64,000 nucleotides of DNA from positions 1 to 64,000 of the forward strand of contig CALGBY010000014.1 of assembly GCA_937886445.1 (NCBI GenBank), read 5' to 3'. Source of the stretch: an uncultured Clostridia bacterium (GTDB lineage Bacteria; Bacillota; Clostridia; Christensenellales; Aristaeellaceae). A program made the position numbers and the translations under genes. This document shows, piece by piece, positions 8,795 through 16,839 of this stretch (positions within the stretch are counted from its first letter, which is position 1; the number at the start of each line of letters is the position of its first letter). Under the pieces are notes generated by a model that was given only the letters and a program-made list of their open reading frames with translations, was not told the origin of the DNA and searched no databases.

Positions 8795-8842
8795 AGCAAT
8801 GTCCTTCCTCCCGGTCCATGCAGGGAAGGACATTGCTTTTGT
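8795..8842 (-). terminator. Bidirectional terminator after the rRNA methyltransferase gene
   Basis: A long stem, AAAAGCAATGTCCTTCC against GGAAGGACATTGCTTTT, with a loop of about 14 bases. It lies just past the stop codon of the leftward operon and has T runs on both strands. Confidence 0.85.
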
Positions 8843-8845
8843 ATA

Positions 8846-10201
8846 TCAGTCCGCGTTCAGGCTTTTTCTCAGGCCCTTGGGGTAATGGTTTTTCAGCATC
8901 CCGTCCGTCATCTTTCCGAGGCCCAGCTGAAGCCCCTTATACACAGCGGCGCAGAAGCCCGTAAACGGCGCGTTCACGGCGAAGGACTCTCCGCGCGCGT
9001 ACATTTCCGCCTGTTCCCCCGTCAAATCGACACGCCTGCCGAAAAGCACGGCATGAGTGAGCGCGTGATCGGGAATGAACACCTTGCCGCGGTATTCGCC
9101 CAGATGGATGCCGCAGCGCAGCACCCGGATGCCCTTGAGGGGCGGAAGAGGCCGCGCGGGCAAATGCACAGCCCGGCCCATGAACAGGCCGTCCGCTGTG
9201 ATCTCCTCTCCAAGGCACGCTTTTTCAAACGCCTCCCACAGGCTCTGCTGCTCCCTGCTGAGGGGCTGGATATCCGGAACGGAAGCATCAGCCCGCCTGG
9301 CTTTTTTCGTTTTGCCGCATCTTTCCTCCGCGGGTCCCGTTTCGGAAGCGTTTTCCTGTTTTTTAAGCAGCGCGACAAAATGCCCCTCTCCCCGAACGAG
9401 GTGGGGATAAATATGGGTGTATCCGCAGGTGATCTCCCCGATACCGGGCAGCGGGAAGGGAACAGGCTCCATATCGGGATATTCCTCTGTGAGGCGGGCC
9501 AGTACCTCCTCATTTTCAAGGCGGTTGAAGGTACAGGTGCTGTACACCATCATTCCGCCGGGACGCAGCATACGATAAGCGCAGCGCAGTATCTCCGTCT
9601 GCCGCTTCGCGCACATCGTGGGAGAAGCAGGCGTCCACTCTTCGCGGGTCTCGGGATGACGGCGGAACATCCCCTCGCCGGAGCAGGGGGCATCCACCAG
9701 GATCTTATCAAAAAAGCCCGGCCATTTCTCCGCGAGCAGCGCGGGATCGGCAGAGGTGACCACGGTATTCCGGCAGCCCATCCTTTCCGCGTTGGATGAA
9801 AGGATCTCCGCCCGGGAGGGAACGATCTCATTAGCTATCAGCAGTCCGTCCCTCATTCTTTCGGCCAGCTGAGTGGTTTTTCCGCCCGGAGCGGCGCAAA
9901 GATCCAGCACCCGGTCTCCCGTTTCCAGCGGCAACACCGCGGCGGGGATCATGGCGCTGGCTTCCTGCAGATACCACGCGCCGGCCTCATGCAGTATGCC
10001 GGCCCCGGCTGCGGAATCCTGCGGAAGGTAAACACCGCCCTTGTACCATGGCACCAGTTTCCCGGCCTCCGCGGGCAAAAGTCCGCTTCGTGTTCTCAGC
10101 GCGCGGCAGGGCTCCTCCCCGTAGGTTTTCAAAAAAGCCGGGAAATCACTTCCCAGCATTTTTTCCATTTCATCAAGAAAAGCGGCAGGCAGCTCATTCA
10201 T
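8846..10201 (-). CDS. RsmB/RsmF-type 16S rRNA (cytosine-C5) methyltransferase
   Basis: A 451-residue SAM-dependent RNA m5C methyltransferase. The SAM-binding motif DLCAAPGGKTTQLAERM is near residue 100. The catalytic motif DAPCSGEGMFRRHP and the second cysteine in MVYSTCTFNRLENEEV form the two-cysteine mechanism of NOP2/RsmB/RsmF enzymes. A C-terminal RsmF-type methyltransferase-associated domain follows. The start at 10201 lies inside the end of the upstream gene (8-base overlap), so it is translationally coupled at the end of the WalRK-CdaAR operon. The target cytosine cannot be told from sequence. Confidence 0.92.
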   Translation of the reverse strand: MNELPAAFLDEMEKMLGSDFPAFLKTYGEEPCRALRTRSGLLPAEAGKLVPWYKGGVYLPQDSAAGAGILHEAGAWYLQEASAMIPAAVLPLETGDRVLDLCAAPGGKTTQLAERMRDGLLIANEIVPSRAEILSSNAERMGCRNTVVTSADPALLAEKWPGFFDKILVDAPCSGEGMFRRHPETREEWTPASPTMCAKRQTEILRCAYRMLRPGGMMVYSTCTFNRLENEEVLARLTEEYPDMEPVPFPLPGIGEITCGYTHIYPHLVRGEGHFVALLKKQENASETGPAEERCGKTKKARRADASVPDIQPLSREQQSLWEAFEKACLGEEITADGLFMGRAVHLPARPLPPLKGIRVLRCGIHLGEYRGKVFIPDHALTHAVLFGRRVDLTGEQAEMYARGESFAVNAPFTGFCAAVYKGLQLGLGKMTDGMLKNHYPKGLRKSLNAD

Positions 10202-10739
10202 TCCTGTCTTTTCCGGGATAGACGGGCTCGTAATAGGCGGACCGTTCATCCTGATCCGGCCGCATCACTTCCCCGATATCTCCTTCCTCCTCCTCGTTCA
10301 GTATCCCCCTCAGTTTCCCGAACAGCGCCTGCTTTTTCCCGGCGCGGCGGGGCTGCTCATTTGCGGGAAGAACATAATAGTCCCCTGCCTCGGCGGGTTC
10401 ATTTTCCTCCCGGTGCCCGGGCGCGGAGGATACCTCCAGCTCCGCGATACCGTCCGCTTCGCTGTAGCCGCGCTCAAAGCGCTTTTTTTCGCGGCGGCGT
10501 TTCTTTTCTTCTCTGCGTTCCTTCCACACCCGCCACGGCTGCCAGCGCACCGTCCATACCGTCATATCGATGATCACGCCCACGCCGCAAAGGATGGCCG
10601 TAAGCAGCAGCCAGTGCGCGCCCAGCCAGGAAAGAAAGCCCTCCTGCATGCCGGAAGAGAAAAAGGCGTACACGCTGTTGGCCGCGTTCTCCACCCATCC
10701 CAGCATCACGGAAAGCAGTGATTCTGCAAAGGCATTCAC
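10194..10739 (-). CDS. Small membrane protein of unknown function in the cdaA operon
   Basis: 181 residues, no family recognised. An amphipathic N-terminal helix is followed by one clear membrane segment (WLLLTAILCGVGVIIDMTVW, about residues 43-62), a strongly basic RREEKKRRREKKRFERGY stretch, and an acidic, low-complexity cytoplasmic tail. The start is a GTG overlapping the cdaR stop (GTGA). Its position between cdaR and an rRNA methyltransferase gene suggests co-expression with c-di-AMP synthesis; any functional link is inference. Confidence 0.75.
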   Translation of the reverse strand: MNAFAESLLSVMLGWVENAANSVYAFFSSGMQEGFLSWLGAHWLLLTAILCGVGVIIDMTVWTVRWQPWRVWKERREEKKRRREKKRFERGYSEADGIAELEVSSAPGHREENEPAEAGDYYVLPANEQPRRAGKKQALFGKLRGILNEEEEGDIGEVMRPDQDERSAYYEPVYPGKDRNE

Positions 10740-11890
10740 CTGTTTTCACCGTCCCCGGTGCCGCTGTCCTGAGCAGTTTCCGCGGTCTCAGCCGTTTCCC
10801 CCGCGGCCTCAGCGGTCTCCTCCGCGGGCGCGTTCTCGCTTTCGATCTCTATCGTGATCACCGCCTGCTGCGGGATCGTCTTCTCGATCTCGTCATTAGG
10901 CACAAAGGTGCAGCGGCGCACCAGCGTTTCCGTTTTCCCGCTCACATCGATCTCACCGTTCACAAACACGCGATCCGCATTGATGTTCTCGGTAAGGGAA
11001 AGCGCGAGCACGGAGGCGGGCTCCACGGTGACGCCGACGATCTGGTACCCCTCTCCGGGGGTACCGGTCACGATCCCCTTGGTCTCCACAGGCAGCGTCC
11101 ATTCATGATACACATTCTGCGTCACATTCACGCCATCCAGCACGGTGCTCTGGCCGGACACGGTAAAGGAAAGCTGATCGGAAACCACCGTGTTGCCCTC
11201 CCTGTCGCGGAACACAAGGGGTACATGCACCGTCTGTATGCCGGCGTAGGGCTCCAGCATGGATATATCCAGCTGTGCCTCGGCACGGATGATCTTTTCC
11301 ACCAGCTGCTTCGGGCCGGACACCGTTATACGGGAAGGCTCGGTCACGGCGTAACGGGCGTCATCGGCACGGTAGCCGTCGCTCAGGCTGCCTGTCTGCA
11401 TCACGCTCACCGCGATATTGCCTCTGGAATAGTACTGGGCGGCTTCCACGGTGATCTCCGTTACGGAAAGCGCGGCCGTGCCGTAATTGCTGTTGCCTGA
11501 ATAAATGAGCGGTATGCTCACCGTTCCCTCATGGGTGATCTTGGAGAAATCCGGCCGCACGGTAAAGGTATCCGCTGTGGCCTTGTCATAATACCGCTGC
11601 GGCGTTTCCAGCCGTACGGTAACATAGATCGGATCCTTCAGCCCGGAGGTGATGATATAGCCGCGGTTGCGAAGGCTGTTCAGGTAGGATTCACCCACCT
11701 GAACCTGTACGTTTTCAAATACCTTTTCTCTGGTGAGAGAATCATCCTGCGCGTAGATGAAGCCCCACAGCAGCAGCGCCAGCGCCAGGGCGATCACCTT
11801 CAGCACCCAGTTATTCGTGATCCTTTTCCACAGCTTCCGCACAGCGGCGCCGAAGCGGGAGGAGGTGTTTTCCTTTTTATTTTCACTCAC
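10736..11890 (-). CDS. cdaR: CdaR-like YbbR-domain protein, regulator of c-di-AMP cyclase
   Basis: 384 residues. One N-terminal membrane segment (VLKVIALALALLLWGFIYAQ, near residue 30) anchors an extracellular region of consecutive YbbR-like beta domains, seen in repeated patterns such as PIYVTVRLETP and SRITVSGPKQLVEKI. The tail is acidic and alanine-rich. In known systems CdaR binds and modulates the membrane cyclase CdaA. It starts with GTG and overlaps the cdaA stop by 8 bases, matching the usual cdaA-cdaR order. glmM, often the third gene in Firmicutes, is not here. Confidence 0.9.
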   Translation of the reverse strand: MSENKKENTSSRFGAAVRKLWKRITNNWVLKVIALALALLLWGFIYAQDDSLTREKVFENVQVQVGESYLNSLRNRGYIITSGLKDPIYVTVRLETPQRYYDKATADTFTVRPDFSKITHEGTVSIPLIYSGNSNYGTAALSVTEITVEAAQYYSRGNIAVSVMQTGSLSDGYRADDARYAVTEPSRITVSGPKQLVEKIIRAEAQLDISMLEPYAGIQTVHVPLVFRDREGNTVVSDQLSFTVSGQSTVLDGVNVTQNVYHEWTLPVETKGIVTGTPGEGYQIVGVTVEPASVLALSLTENINADRVFVNGEIDVSGKTETLVRRCTFVPNDEIEKTIPQQAVITIEIESENAPAEETAEAAGETAETAETAQDSGTGDGENR

Positions 11891-12755
11891 GGTGCAGCAC
11901 CTTCTTTACTATCGAAGAGGTATAGCGGAAGCAGGAGGATACGCGTGTACGCCAGCCCGTATCCTTCACCGCGTACATCTCGCCCAGGATCCTGCGCAGG
12001 GCTTCCTCATCCAGATGTCTGGTAAGCCTTCCGCCCTTTGCCATGGAAATGATCCCCGTTTCCTCCGATACGATCAGCACCTTGGCATCGGTCTGCTCAC
12101 TGATGCCGAGCGCGGCGCGGTGACGGGTGCCCAGATCCTGGCTGATGGACGCGGAATCGCTCAGGGTAAGCACACAGGCCGCGGAGGCCACACGGCCGGC
12201 ACAGATGATGACCGCCCCGTCATGCAGCGGCGTATTGGGCTCAAAGATATTTTCAAGCAGGGCACCGGAAATGGCACTGTCCACGCGTACGCCGGTCTCC
12301 ATTACATCCTTCAGGCCGGTTTTCTGTTCAAACACGATCAGAGCACCCACACGGCGGCGGGAAAGGCGCAGCAGACAGGAGGTGATCTCATTGATCACAC
12401 GGGAATTCTCATCCGCCGAGACGGCGCTCTTTTCCATGTGCGCGCCGCGCCCCAGCTGCTCAAGCACACGCCTCAATTCGGGCTGGAACAGCACGATCAT
12501 CAGGATGATACCGTTGTTCAGTATGGTGCGCAGCACCCAGTTGACCGCGGTGAGCCCCAGAAGAGAGGTGATGTAATTCAGGCCGATCAGGATCGCCAGG
12601 CCTTTGATGACCTGCAGCGACCGCGTCTGCCTTGAAAAACAGATCAGCCAGTACAAAAGCACGGCGATCAGAAGAATATCGGCAATATCGCTCAGCCTGG
12701 GGCGGTGAAAGATATTCCAGAATACCATTTCAAGCTGTTTCCATATATCGGACAA
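11883..12755 (-). CDS. cdaA: Diadenylate cyclase CdaA (c-di-AMP synthase)
   Basis: 290 residues from a TTG start. Three membrane segments occupy roughly residues 22-90, followed by a DisA_N cyclase domain carrying the DGA (about 179-181) and RHR (about 211-213) motifs that bind ATP. It makes cyclic di-AMP from two ATP; c-di-AMP controls potassium and osmotic balance and wall homeostasis. The TTG at 12755 has GGGAGGG 7 bases upstream, whereas the ATG at 12779 has no ribosome site. It lies 64 bases after the sensor kinase gene in the same direction. Confidence 0.95.
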   Translation of the reverse strand: MSDIWKQLEMVFWNIFHRPRLSDIADILLIAVLLYWLICFSRQTRSLQVIKGLAILIGLNYITSLLGLTAVNWVLRTILNNGIILMIVLFQPELRRVLEQLGRGAHMEKSAVSADENSRVINEITSCLLRLSRRRVGALIVFEQKTGLKDVMETGVRVDSAISGALLENIFEPNTPLHDGAVIICAGRVASAACVLTLSDSASISQDLGTRHRAALGISEQTDAKVLIVSEETGIISMAKGGRLTRHLDEEALRRILGEMYAVKDTGWRTRVSSCFRYTSSIVKKVLHRE

Positions 12756-12819
12756 TGTGTATCCCTCCCGGCGCGCCATGAGGCGTACATAATACCGTCT
12801 GCGATCAAAACGGAACCGG

Positions 12820-14244
12820 TCACCCCTGATGGAGAGGCAGCTCCGCGATAAAGCTTGTTCCCTTTCCGGGCTCGCTTTCCACCCGGATGGAACCAGAATG
12901 CAGCACGATCAGCTGATGCACGATCGACAGTCCCAGTCCCGTACCGCCGCTTTCACGGCTGCGGGCCTTATCTACGCGATAAAAGCGGTCAAAGATATAC
13001 GGCAGGTCATCCTTCGCGATGCCCGGGCCGTTGTCGCTCACCGTCAGCCTGGCGTCCCGCCCGGTCTTTTGCAGTGTCACGCGGATCTCGCCGCCCTCCT
13101 GAGTATACTTGACGGCGTTCTCCATCAGGTTGTACACCACCTGCGTCAGCTTACCCTTATCCGCGTACATATCGCAGGGGTCGGTAAGCGAAAGCGTGAT
13201 CTTCTGCCCCCGCTTTTCGGCGATGGGCAGCAGGCGGTGCTCGGTCTCCTTTACGAGCGCGGCCAGCGACATGCTTTCGCGTGTCAGCTTCACGATGCCG
13301 CTGTCCATCCTGACCAGCGTGAGCAGGTCCGATACGATGGCGCTCAGGCGGTCGATCTCCCTGTCGATATCGGTAAGGAACTCCGTACGCAGCTCTTTTT
13401 CCATATCCGGCTGATAGATCAGGGATTCGATCATGATCTTCATCGTGGCAAGAGGCGTTTTCAGTTCATGGCTGGCGTTGGATACAAACTGGTTTCTGCT
13501 CATATCCAGCTGCTCCAGCTGCTCGCTCATGCTGTTAAAGGCCTGCGCCAGCTGCTTCAGCTCCCCGGAGCCGTTCTCGGCCACCCGGGCGGAAAAATCG
13601 CCCTTGGCCATTTCATGTATACCGCCGGTAAGCGTCTGGATGGGCTTGGTGATGATATGAGAAAAGATCAGGCTGAAGATCAGCACCGCGGCAGTGATCA
13701 CGGCAAAGATCAGGATCATCTGCTTTTGCAGGCTGTACAGAGACCGCATCATCGCGGATACATCGCTCACCAGCACCAGCGCGCCGCGCGTTTCCTTTTT
13801 TTCGCTGTCCTTTACGCATACGGCATAGTAGTTCTTCCAGCTTTCGGTGGAACGGAAAAAGTATACCAGACGGGTGGTCTCCTGCTTTTCGCCGGTAATG
13901 GCGTCATGCACGCCGTAATCCGCCTCCTGGCCGCCCCGAAGCACGCTTTCCGCCTCATCGCACACAAAGGCCGTCCCGGTCTCCGCCTTTTCGGCGGTAT
14001 CCAGCAGCACCTTTCCGGTATCACTGAGCAGCAGGATCCGTTCAGCCTCAAGGTCCTCACCGGTCTCCCGCATACGTGAAAGCAGCGTTTCGGCATCCGT
14101 CACACCGTTTTCGTCCATCAGCACACCGGCCTGCAGGCTCAGCTTTTCCATCATCAGCCGGTCGGAACGGACGCGTTCCTGATATAAATAATCGCCGACC
14201 GTGCCGATCTGCGTAGAGGCGATCACGATCACACTCGTAGCCAC
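12820..14244 (-). CDS. WalK/PhoR-like sensor histidine kinase, true start uncertain
   Basis: At least 474 residues. The order is an N-terminal membrane segment, an extracellular sensor domain to about residue 170, a second membrane segment (MILIFAVITAAVLIFSLIF), HAMP, a dimerisation domain with the phospho-histidine in NASHELKTPLA (about His259), and a catalytic ATPase domain with DNGPGIAKDD and GGTGLGLSIV. Coding character clearly continues upstream of the only canonical start (GTG 14244) into SIRFRVVIAFLLIV, which completes the first membrane helix, but no ATG, GTG or TTG occurs in frame between there and the response-regulator overlap. A CTG (14310) or ATT (14316) start coupled to the upstream gene is possible. 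Confidence 0.88.
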   Translation of the reverse strand: MATSVIVIASTQIGTVGDYLYQERVRSDRLMMEKLSLQAGVLMDENGVTDAETLLSRMRETGEDLEAERILLLSDTGKVLLDTAEKAETGTAFVCDEAESVLRGGQEADYGVHDAITGEKQETTRLVYFFRSTESWKNYYAVCVKDSEKKETRGALVLVSDVSAMMRSLYSLQKQMILIFAVITAAVLIFSLIFSHIITKPIQTLTGGIHEMAKGDFSARVAENGSGELKQLAQAFNSMSEQLEQLDMSRNQFVSNASHELKTPLATMKIMIESLIYQPDMEKELRTEFLTDIDREIDRLSAIVSDLLTLVRMDSGIVKLTRESMSLAALVKETEHRLLPIAEKRGQKITLSLTDPCDMYADKGKLTQVVYNLMENAVKYTQEGGEIRVTLQKTGRDARLTVSDNGPGIAKDDLPYIFDRFYRVDKARSRESGGTGLGLSIVHQLIVLHSGSIRVESEPGKGTSFIAELPLHQG

Positions 14245-14296
14245 AATCAGCAGGAAGGCGATAACGACCCTGAAACGGATCGATGAAAGGAAAGAC

Positions 14297-14989
14297 TTAA
14301 TCCTTGTCAGTAAAATAGTAACCCACTCCCCATTTGGTAAAGATAAATTCGGGCTGAGCGGGGTTGCGCTCGATCTTCTCCCTCAGACGGCGGATATGCA
14401 CATCCACGGTACGGGCGTCTCCCATATAATCGTATTTCCACACGGTCTCCAGCATGGTCTCCCTGCTGAACACCTTTCCGCGGTTGGTGATGAAAAGCTG
14501 AAGCAGATCAAACTCCTTGGCCGTCAGGCGCACCTCGCGGCCCGCCAGCGTTACGGCGCGGTTGATCACATTCACTTCCATATCGTGAACGCGTATCACC
14601 TTTTTCTCCTCCGGGCTGCTGATCTGCCCAGCGCGGCGCAGGATCGTCTTGATCCTCGCCTTTACCTCAAGAATATTGAAGGGCTTGGTCATATAGTCAT
14701 CCGCGCCGTATTCCAGACCCAGTATCTTATCCATATCCTCGCCCTTGGCGGTAAGCATGATAATGGGCACATTGCTGCTTTCACGAATACGCTGGCACAC
14801 CTGTATACCATCCATTTTGGGAAGCATTACATCCAGGATCACAAGATCCACATTGTTATCAAAAAAAACGCGCAGCGCCTCTTCACCGTCGGCAGCGGAA
14901 AGCGTTTCGTATCCTTCCTGTTCAAGTGTATATTTCAAACCCTTTATGATCAGCGGCTCATCATCCACCAGCAGGATCTTTTTAGCCAT
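14297..14989 (-). CDS. OmpR/PhoB-family response regulator, WalR-like
   Basis: 230 residues. The receiver domain has acidic residues VDDEP, the phospho-acceptor in DLVILDVMLPKMDG and the lysine in MTKPFNI, followed by a winged-helix DNA-binding domain ending in DVHIRRLREKIERNP and TKWGVGYYF. The ATG at 14989 (MAKKILLVDD) is preferred over the ATG at 14998 because AGGAAGGA then has workable spacing. It is the first gene of the leftward operon with the sensor kinase, cdaA and cdaR. WalR-like proteins control cell-wall hydrolases; assignment to WalR rather than PhoP/ResD is by similarity only. Confidence 0.9.
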   Translation of the reverse strand: MAKKILLVDDEPLIIKGLKYTLEQEGYETLSAADGEEALRVFFDNNVDLVILDVMLPKMDGIQVCQRIRESSNVPIIMLTAKGEDMDKILGLEYGADDYMTKPFNILEVKARIKTILRRAGQISSPEEKKVIRVHDMEVNVINRAVTLAGREVRLTAKEFDLLQLFITNRGKVFSRETMLETVWKYDYMGDARTVDVHIRRLREKIERNPAQPEFIFTKWGVGYYFTDKD

Positions 14990-15171
14990 ATGTTTCATTC
15001 CTTCCTCTCTGTTTCAGGCAGTACAGGCTGCTTGTATTATTCTACACTAAATCGCCACAAAAAATCAAGTAATTTGTAATATTTTTTTCATAATTATAAA
15101 CAAAATTATTTCGATTTCTTTCGTGTATGAAACATTTCGGACTTTCCCGCGGCAAAAATTGCCGTGAACAG

Positions 15172-15200
15172 TTTACACACATAAGGAGTTATGCTATAAT
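15172..15200 (+). promoter_or_regulatory. Sigma-A promoter of the small membrane protein gene
   Basis: -35 TTTACA (15172-15177), a 17-base spacer and -10 TATAAT (15195-15200). A GC-rich inverted repeat (CCGCCC/GGGCGG, 15216-15232) follows just before the ribosome site. Confidence 0.75.
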
Positions 15201-15251
15201 ACCGCCGTTAATCACCGCCCCCGCGGGCGGGTCATACGGAGGTAAACATTT

Positions 15252-15494
15252 ATGAAGAACAAAAAGATCCTTATCGCCATTCTGGCCGTGCTGGCTGTGG
15301 CGGCGATTATCGTCGGTATCGTGCTTGTAACAAATCCCGATGCGAAAAAGAAGGTCGGGGAAGCTGTTGATTCCGCTGTGGAAGCGATCCAGAACGAAGC
15401 CGCTTCTCTGGAAAGCGCGCTGACAGAACAGGTAGAAGCCGGCGCCGCCTCTGCCGAAGCCGCGATCAACGAAGCTGCCGGCGTAGAGCAGTAA
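15252..15494 (+). CDS. Small single-pass membrane protein, Ala/Glu-rich
   Basis: 80 residues: a basic start (MKNKK), one long membrane helix (about residues 6-27), then an Ala/Glu-rich segment predicted as a continuous amphipathic helix (DSAVEAIQNEAASLESALTE region). No cysteine lipobox. It has a strong promoter and an ACGGAGG site, and is divergent from the WalRK-like operon. No family recognised. The architecture loosely resembles stress-related small membrane proteins, but no function can be assigned. Confidence 0.7.
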   Translation: MKNKKILIAILAVLAVAAIIVGIVLVTNPDAKKKVGEAVDSAVEAIQNEAASLESALTEQVEAGAASAEAAINEAAGVEQ

Positions 15495-15541
15495 CACATT
15501 TCAGTACGGGGGCAGCGCGCGCTTTGCGAACGCACCGCCCG

Positions 15542-15570
15542 TAAAAAAGGGGTTTCGGCTCCTTTTTTTC
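15542..15570 (+). terminator. Terminator after the small membrane protein gene
   Basis: Hairpin AAAAAAGGGG / CTCCTTTTTT with loop TTTCGG and a T run, 50 bases after the stop codon. Confidence 0.65.
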
Positions 15571-15647
15571 ATTTCCCGTGTTTTCAGGCAGAATGGCCGA
15601 ACCGCCATATGCCCCGGATCATCACCTCTCATCACGGAGGACACGCT

Positions 15648-16475
15648 ATGATCACACCGGCACAGTATTTCGGTTTTGAACAGGATCCGCGAACGCCCGA
15701 GGGATTTCTTTCCCCTCAGCATCTGTTGTATGTAACGCTCATGATCGCCCTCGCGGTGTTTCTTGCCGTGTTTCTCGGCAGAAAAAACAGAAACAGAGAG
15801 GAAAAGAGCAAACTGCGGGTGCTGAAGACGGCCGCGGTGCTGATGGTGAGCTTTGAGCTGCTCAAGATCGTTCTCATTTCCGTAAGAAACGGGGATATAT
15901 GGAGCATCCGCGGCATGCTTCCGCTGTTTTTATGCTCCATCCACCTCATCACGCTGCCCCTCGCGTCTTTTTCCAGAGGCCGGCTGCAGAAGATCTCCCA
16001 GCTTTTCCTCTTTATATACGGCGGTATCTGCTGCATAGGCGGCACCTACCTTGCGGCCAACTATTTTGCCAACTCCCCCGTGATCAGCTTTGACCCGATG
16101 GTCAGCGTGACCACGCACTGCATCGCGGGCTTCGGCAGCGTATATGTCGCCGTAAGCGGCCTTGTACAGTGGAACGCGAAGCGGGCCTGTCTGTCGCTCT
16201 CCCTGCTGGTGGGCTTCATGCTTCTGGCCGCTCTGGCAAACGCGTGGAACAGCCCCACCGGCTACGAATCAAACTACATGTTTCTCAGCCATTCCGCCGG
16301 AACGCCCTTTGAGATCTGCAATACCATCGTGGGCGGAAATCAGCTTCTGTACAGCCTGTTTGTGGCGTTTCTGTACATCGCGTGGGGTCTGGCCTTCATC
16401 GCGGTATGCACCCTGATCCTGAATAAAAAGAAAAAACGCCCGCTTTCTTCCGGTTCAGGAGAAAAGGAAGCGTAA
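15648..16475 (+). CDS. YwaF-family (TMEM164-like) integral membrane protein, copy 1
   Basis: 275 residues with about seven membrane helices. A cysteine in LPLFLCSIHLITLPL (about residue 96) and a later histidine in VSVTTHCIAGF (about 157) sit where the related TMEM164 acyltransferase family has its conserved Cys and His. The start at 15648 (MITPAQYF) follows CGGAGGACACGCT. A paralogue lies at 44559-45404. The bacterial family is mostly uncharacterised; lipid-linked acyl transfer is only a suggestion from the eukaryotic relative. Confidence 0.82.
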   Translation: MITPAQYFGFEQDPRTPEGFLSPQHLLYVTLMIALAVFLAVFLGRKNRNREEKSKLRVLKTAAVLMVSFELLKIVLISVRNGDIWSIRGMLPLFLCSIHLITLPLASFSRGRLQKISQLFLFIYGGICCIGGTYLAANYFANSPVISFDPMVSVTTHCIAGFGSVYVAVSGLVQWNAKRACLSLSLLVGFMLLAALANAWNSPTGYESNYMFLSHSAGTPFEICNTIVGGNQLLYSLFVAFLYIAWGLAFIAVCTLILNKKKKRPLSSGSGEKEA

Positions 16476-16573
16476 AGCGGCACGTCCGCTCAGGCGGACA
16501 CCGCATGGCGTTTATCAAGGCTGCTGAAAAGCGGGAATCTATCAAGACCGGAAATCCATACTGTGAAGCATTC

Positions 16574-16690
16574 CGCGGTAAAAGTATCCTCATGATATCT
16601 GTGAAAGAACATGATAGGTGAGGAGCACGGTGTTACCGCGCAGAAAACACCCGCCGGGGAAGATACGATATCTTCTCCGGCGGGTATTTT
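16574..16690 (+). ncRNA. Orphan riboswitch-like structured RNA with terminator
   Basis: An outer helix CGCGGTAA (16574-16581) pairs with TTACCGCG (16633-16640) and encloses an inner hairpin CCTCAT (16588-16593) / GTGAGG (16618-16623). Immediately after, GGTGTT can pair with AACACC, and a 17-bp stem (16649-16665 with 16669-16685, one G-T pair) ends in ATTTTT, a textbook terminator. The GGTGTTACCGCG word matches the T-box core GGTGGNACCGCG at all but one base, but that base is in the tRNA-pairing bulge. No rightward gene follows for 9 kb, so this is an orphan or decayed leader, or an independent small RNA. The 364-base gap 16476-16839 holds nothing else I can identify. Confidence 0.5.
16649..16690. 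terminator. Strong terminator hairpin between convergent genes
   Basis: 17-bp stem with a three-base loop (CGA) and ATTTTT on the plus strand. The minus-strand reading ends in TTTTC, so it may also stop the leftward locus B operon. Confidence 0.85.
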
Positions 16691-16839
16691 TATGACTGAT
16701 CCCTTACGGAGCCGTGTATTCGGGCAGTTCCGTTCTTTGGCTATACTGCGCCCAGTGTATTCCGGGGCATCATGTATGCGCCCGAACGCGGTCCGCATTC
16801 CGGCCTTCTCACCATGTCCCCCGTTCATTTACGAGAGCC

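Noticed and set aside
13109..13414. Short serine-rich rightward frames in the kinase region
   Set aside because: Shadow frames opposite the sensor kinase gene, with no ribosome site.
16591..16620. Nine-codon frame (MISVKEHDR) inside the structured RNA
   Set aside because: No ribosome site; it lies wholly inside a hairpin.
16624..16690. Functional T-box riboswitch
   Set aside because: GGTGTTACCGCG lacks one G in the UGGN bulge needed to pair with the tRNA end, no stem I with a specifier loop could be drawn with confidence, and no rightward gene follows. Kept only as a structured-RNA candidate.
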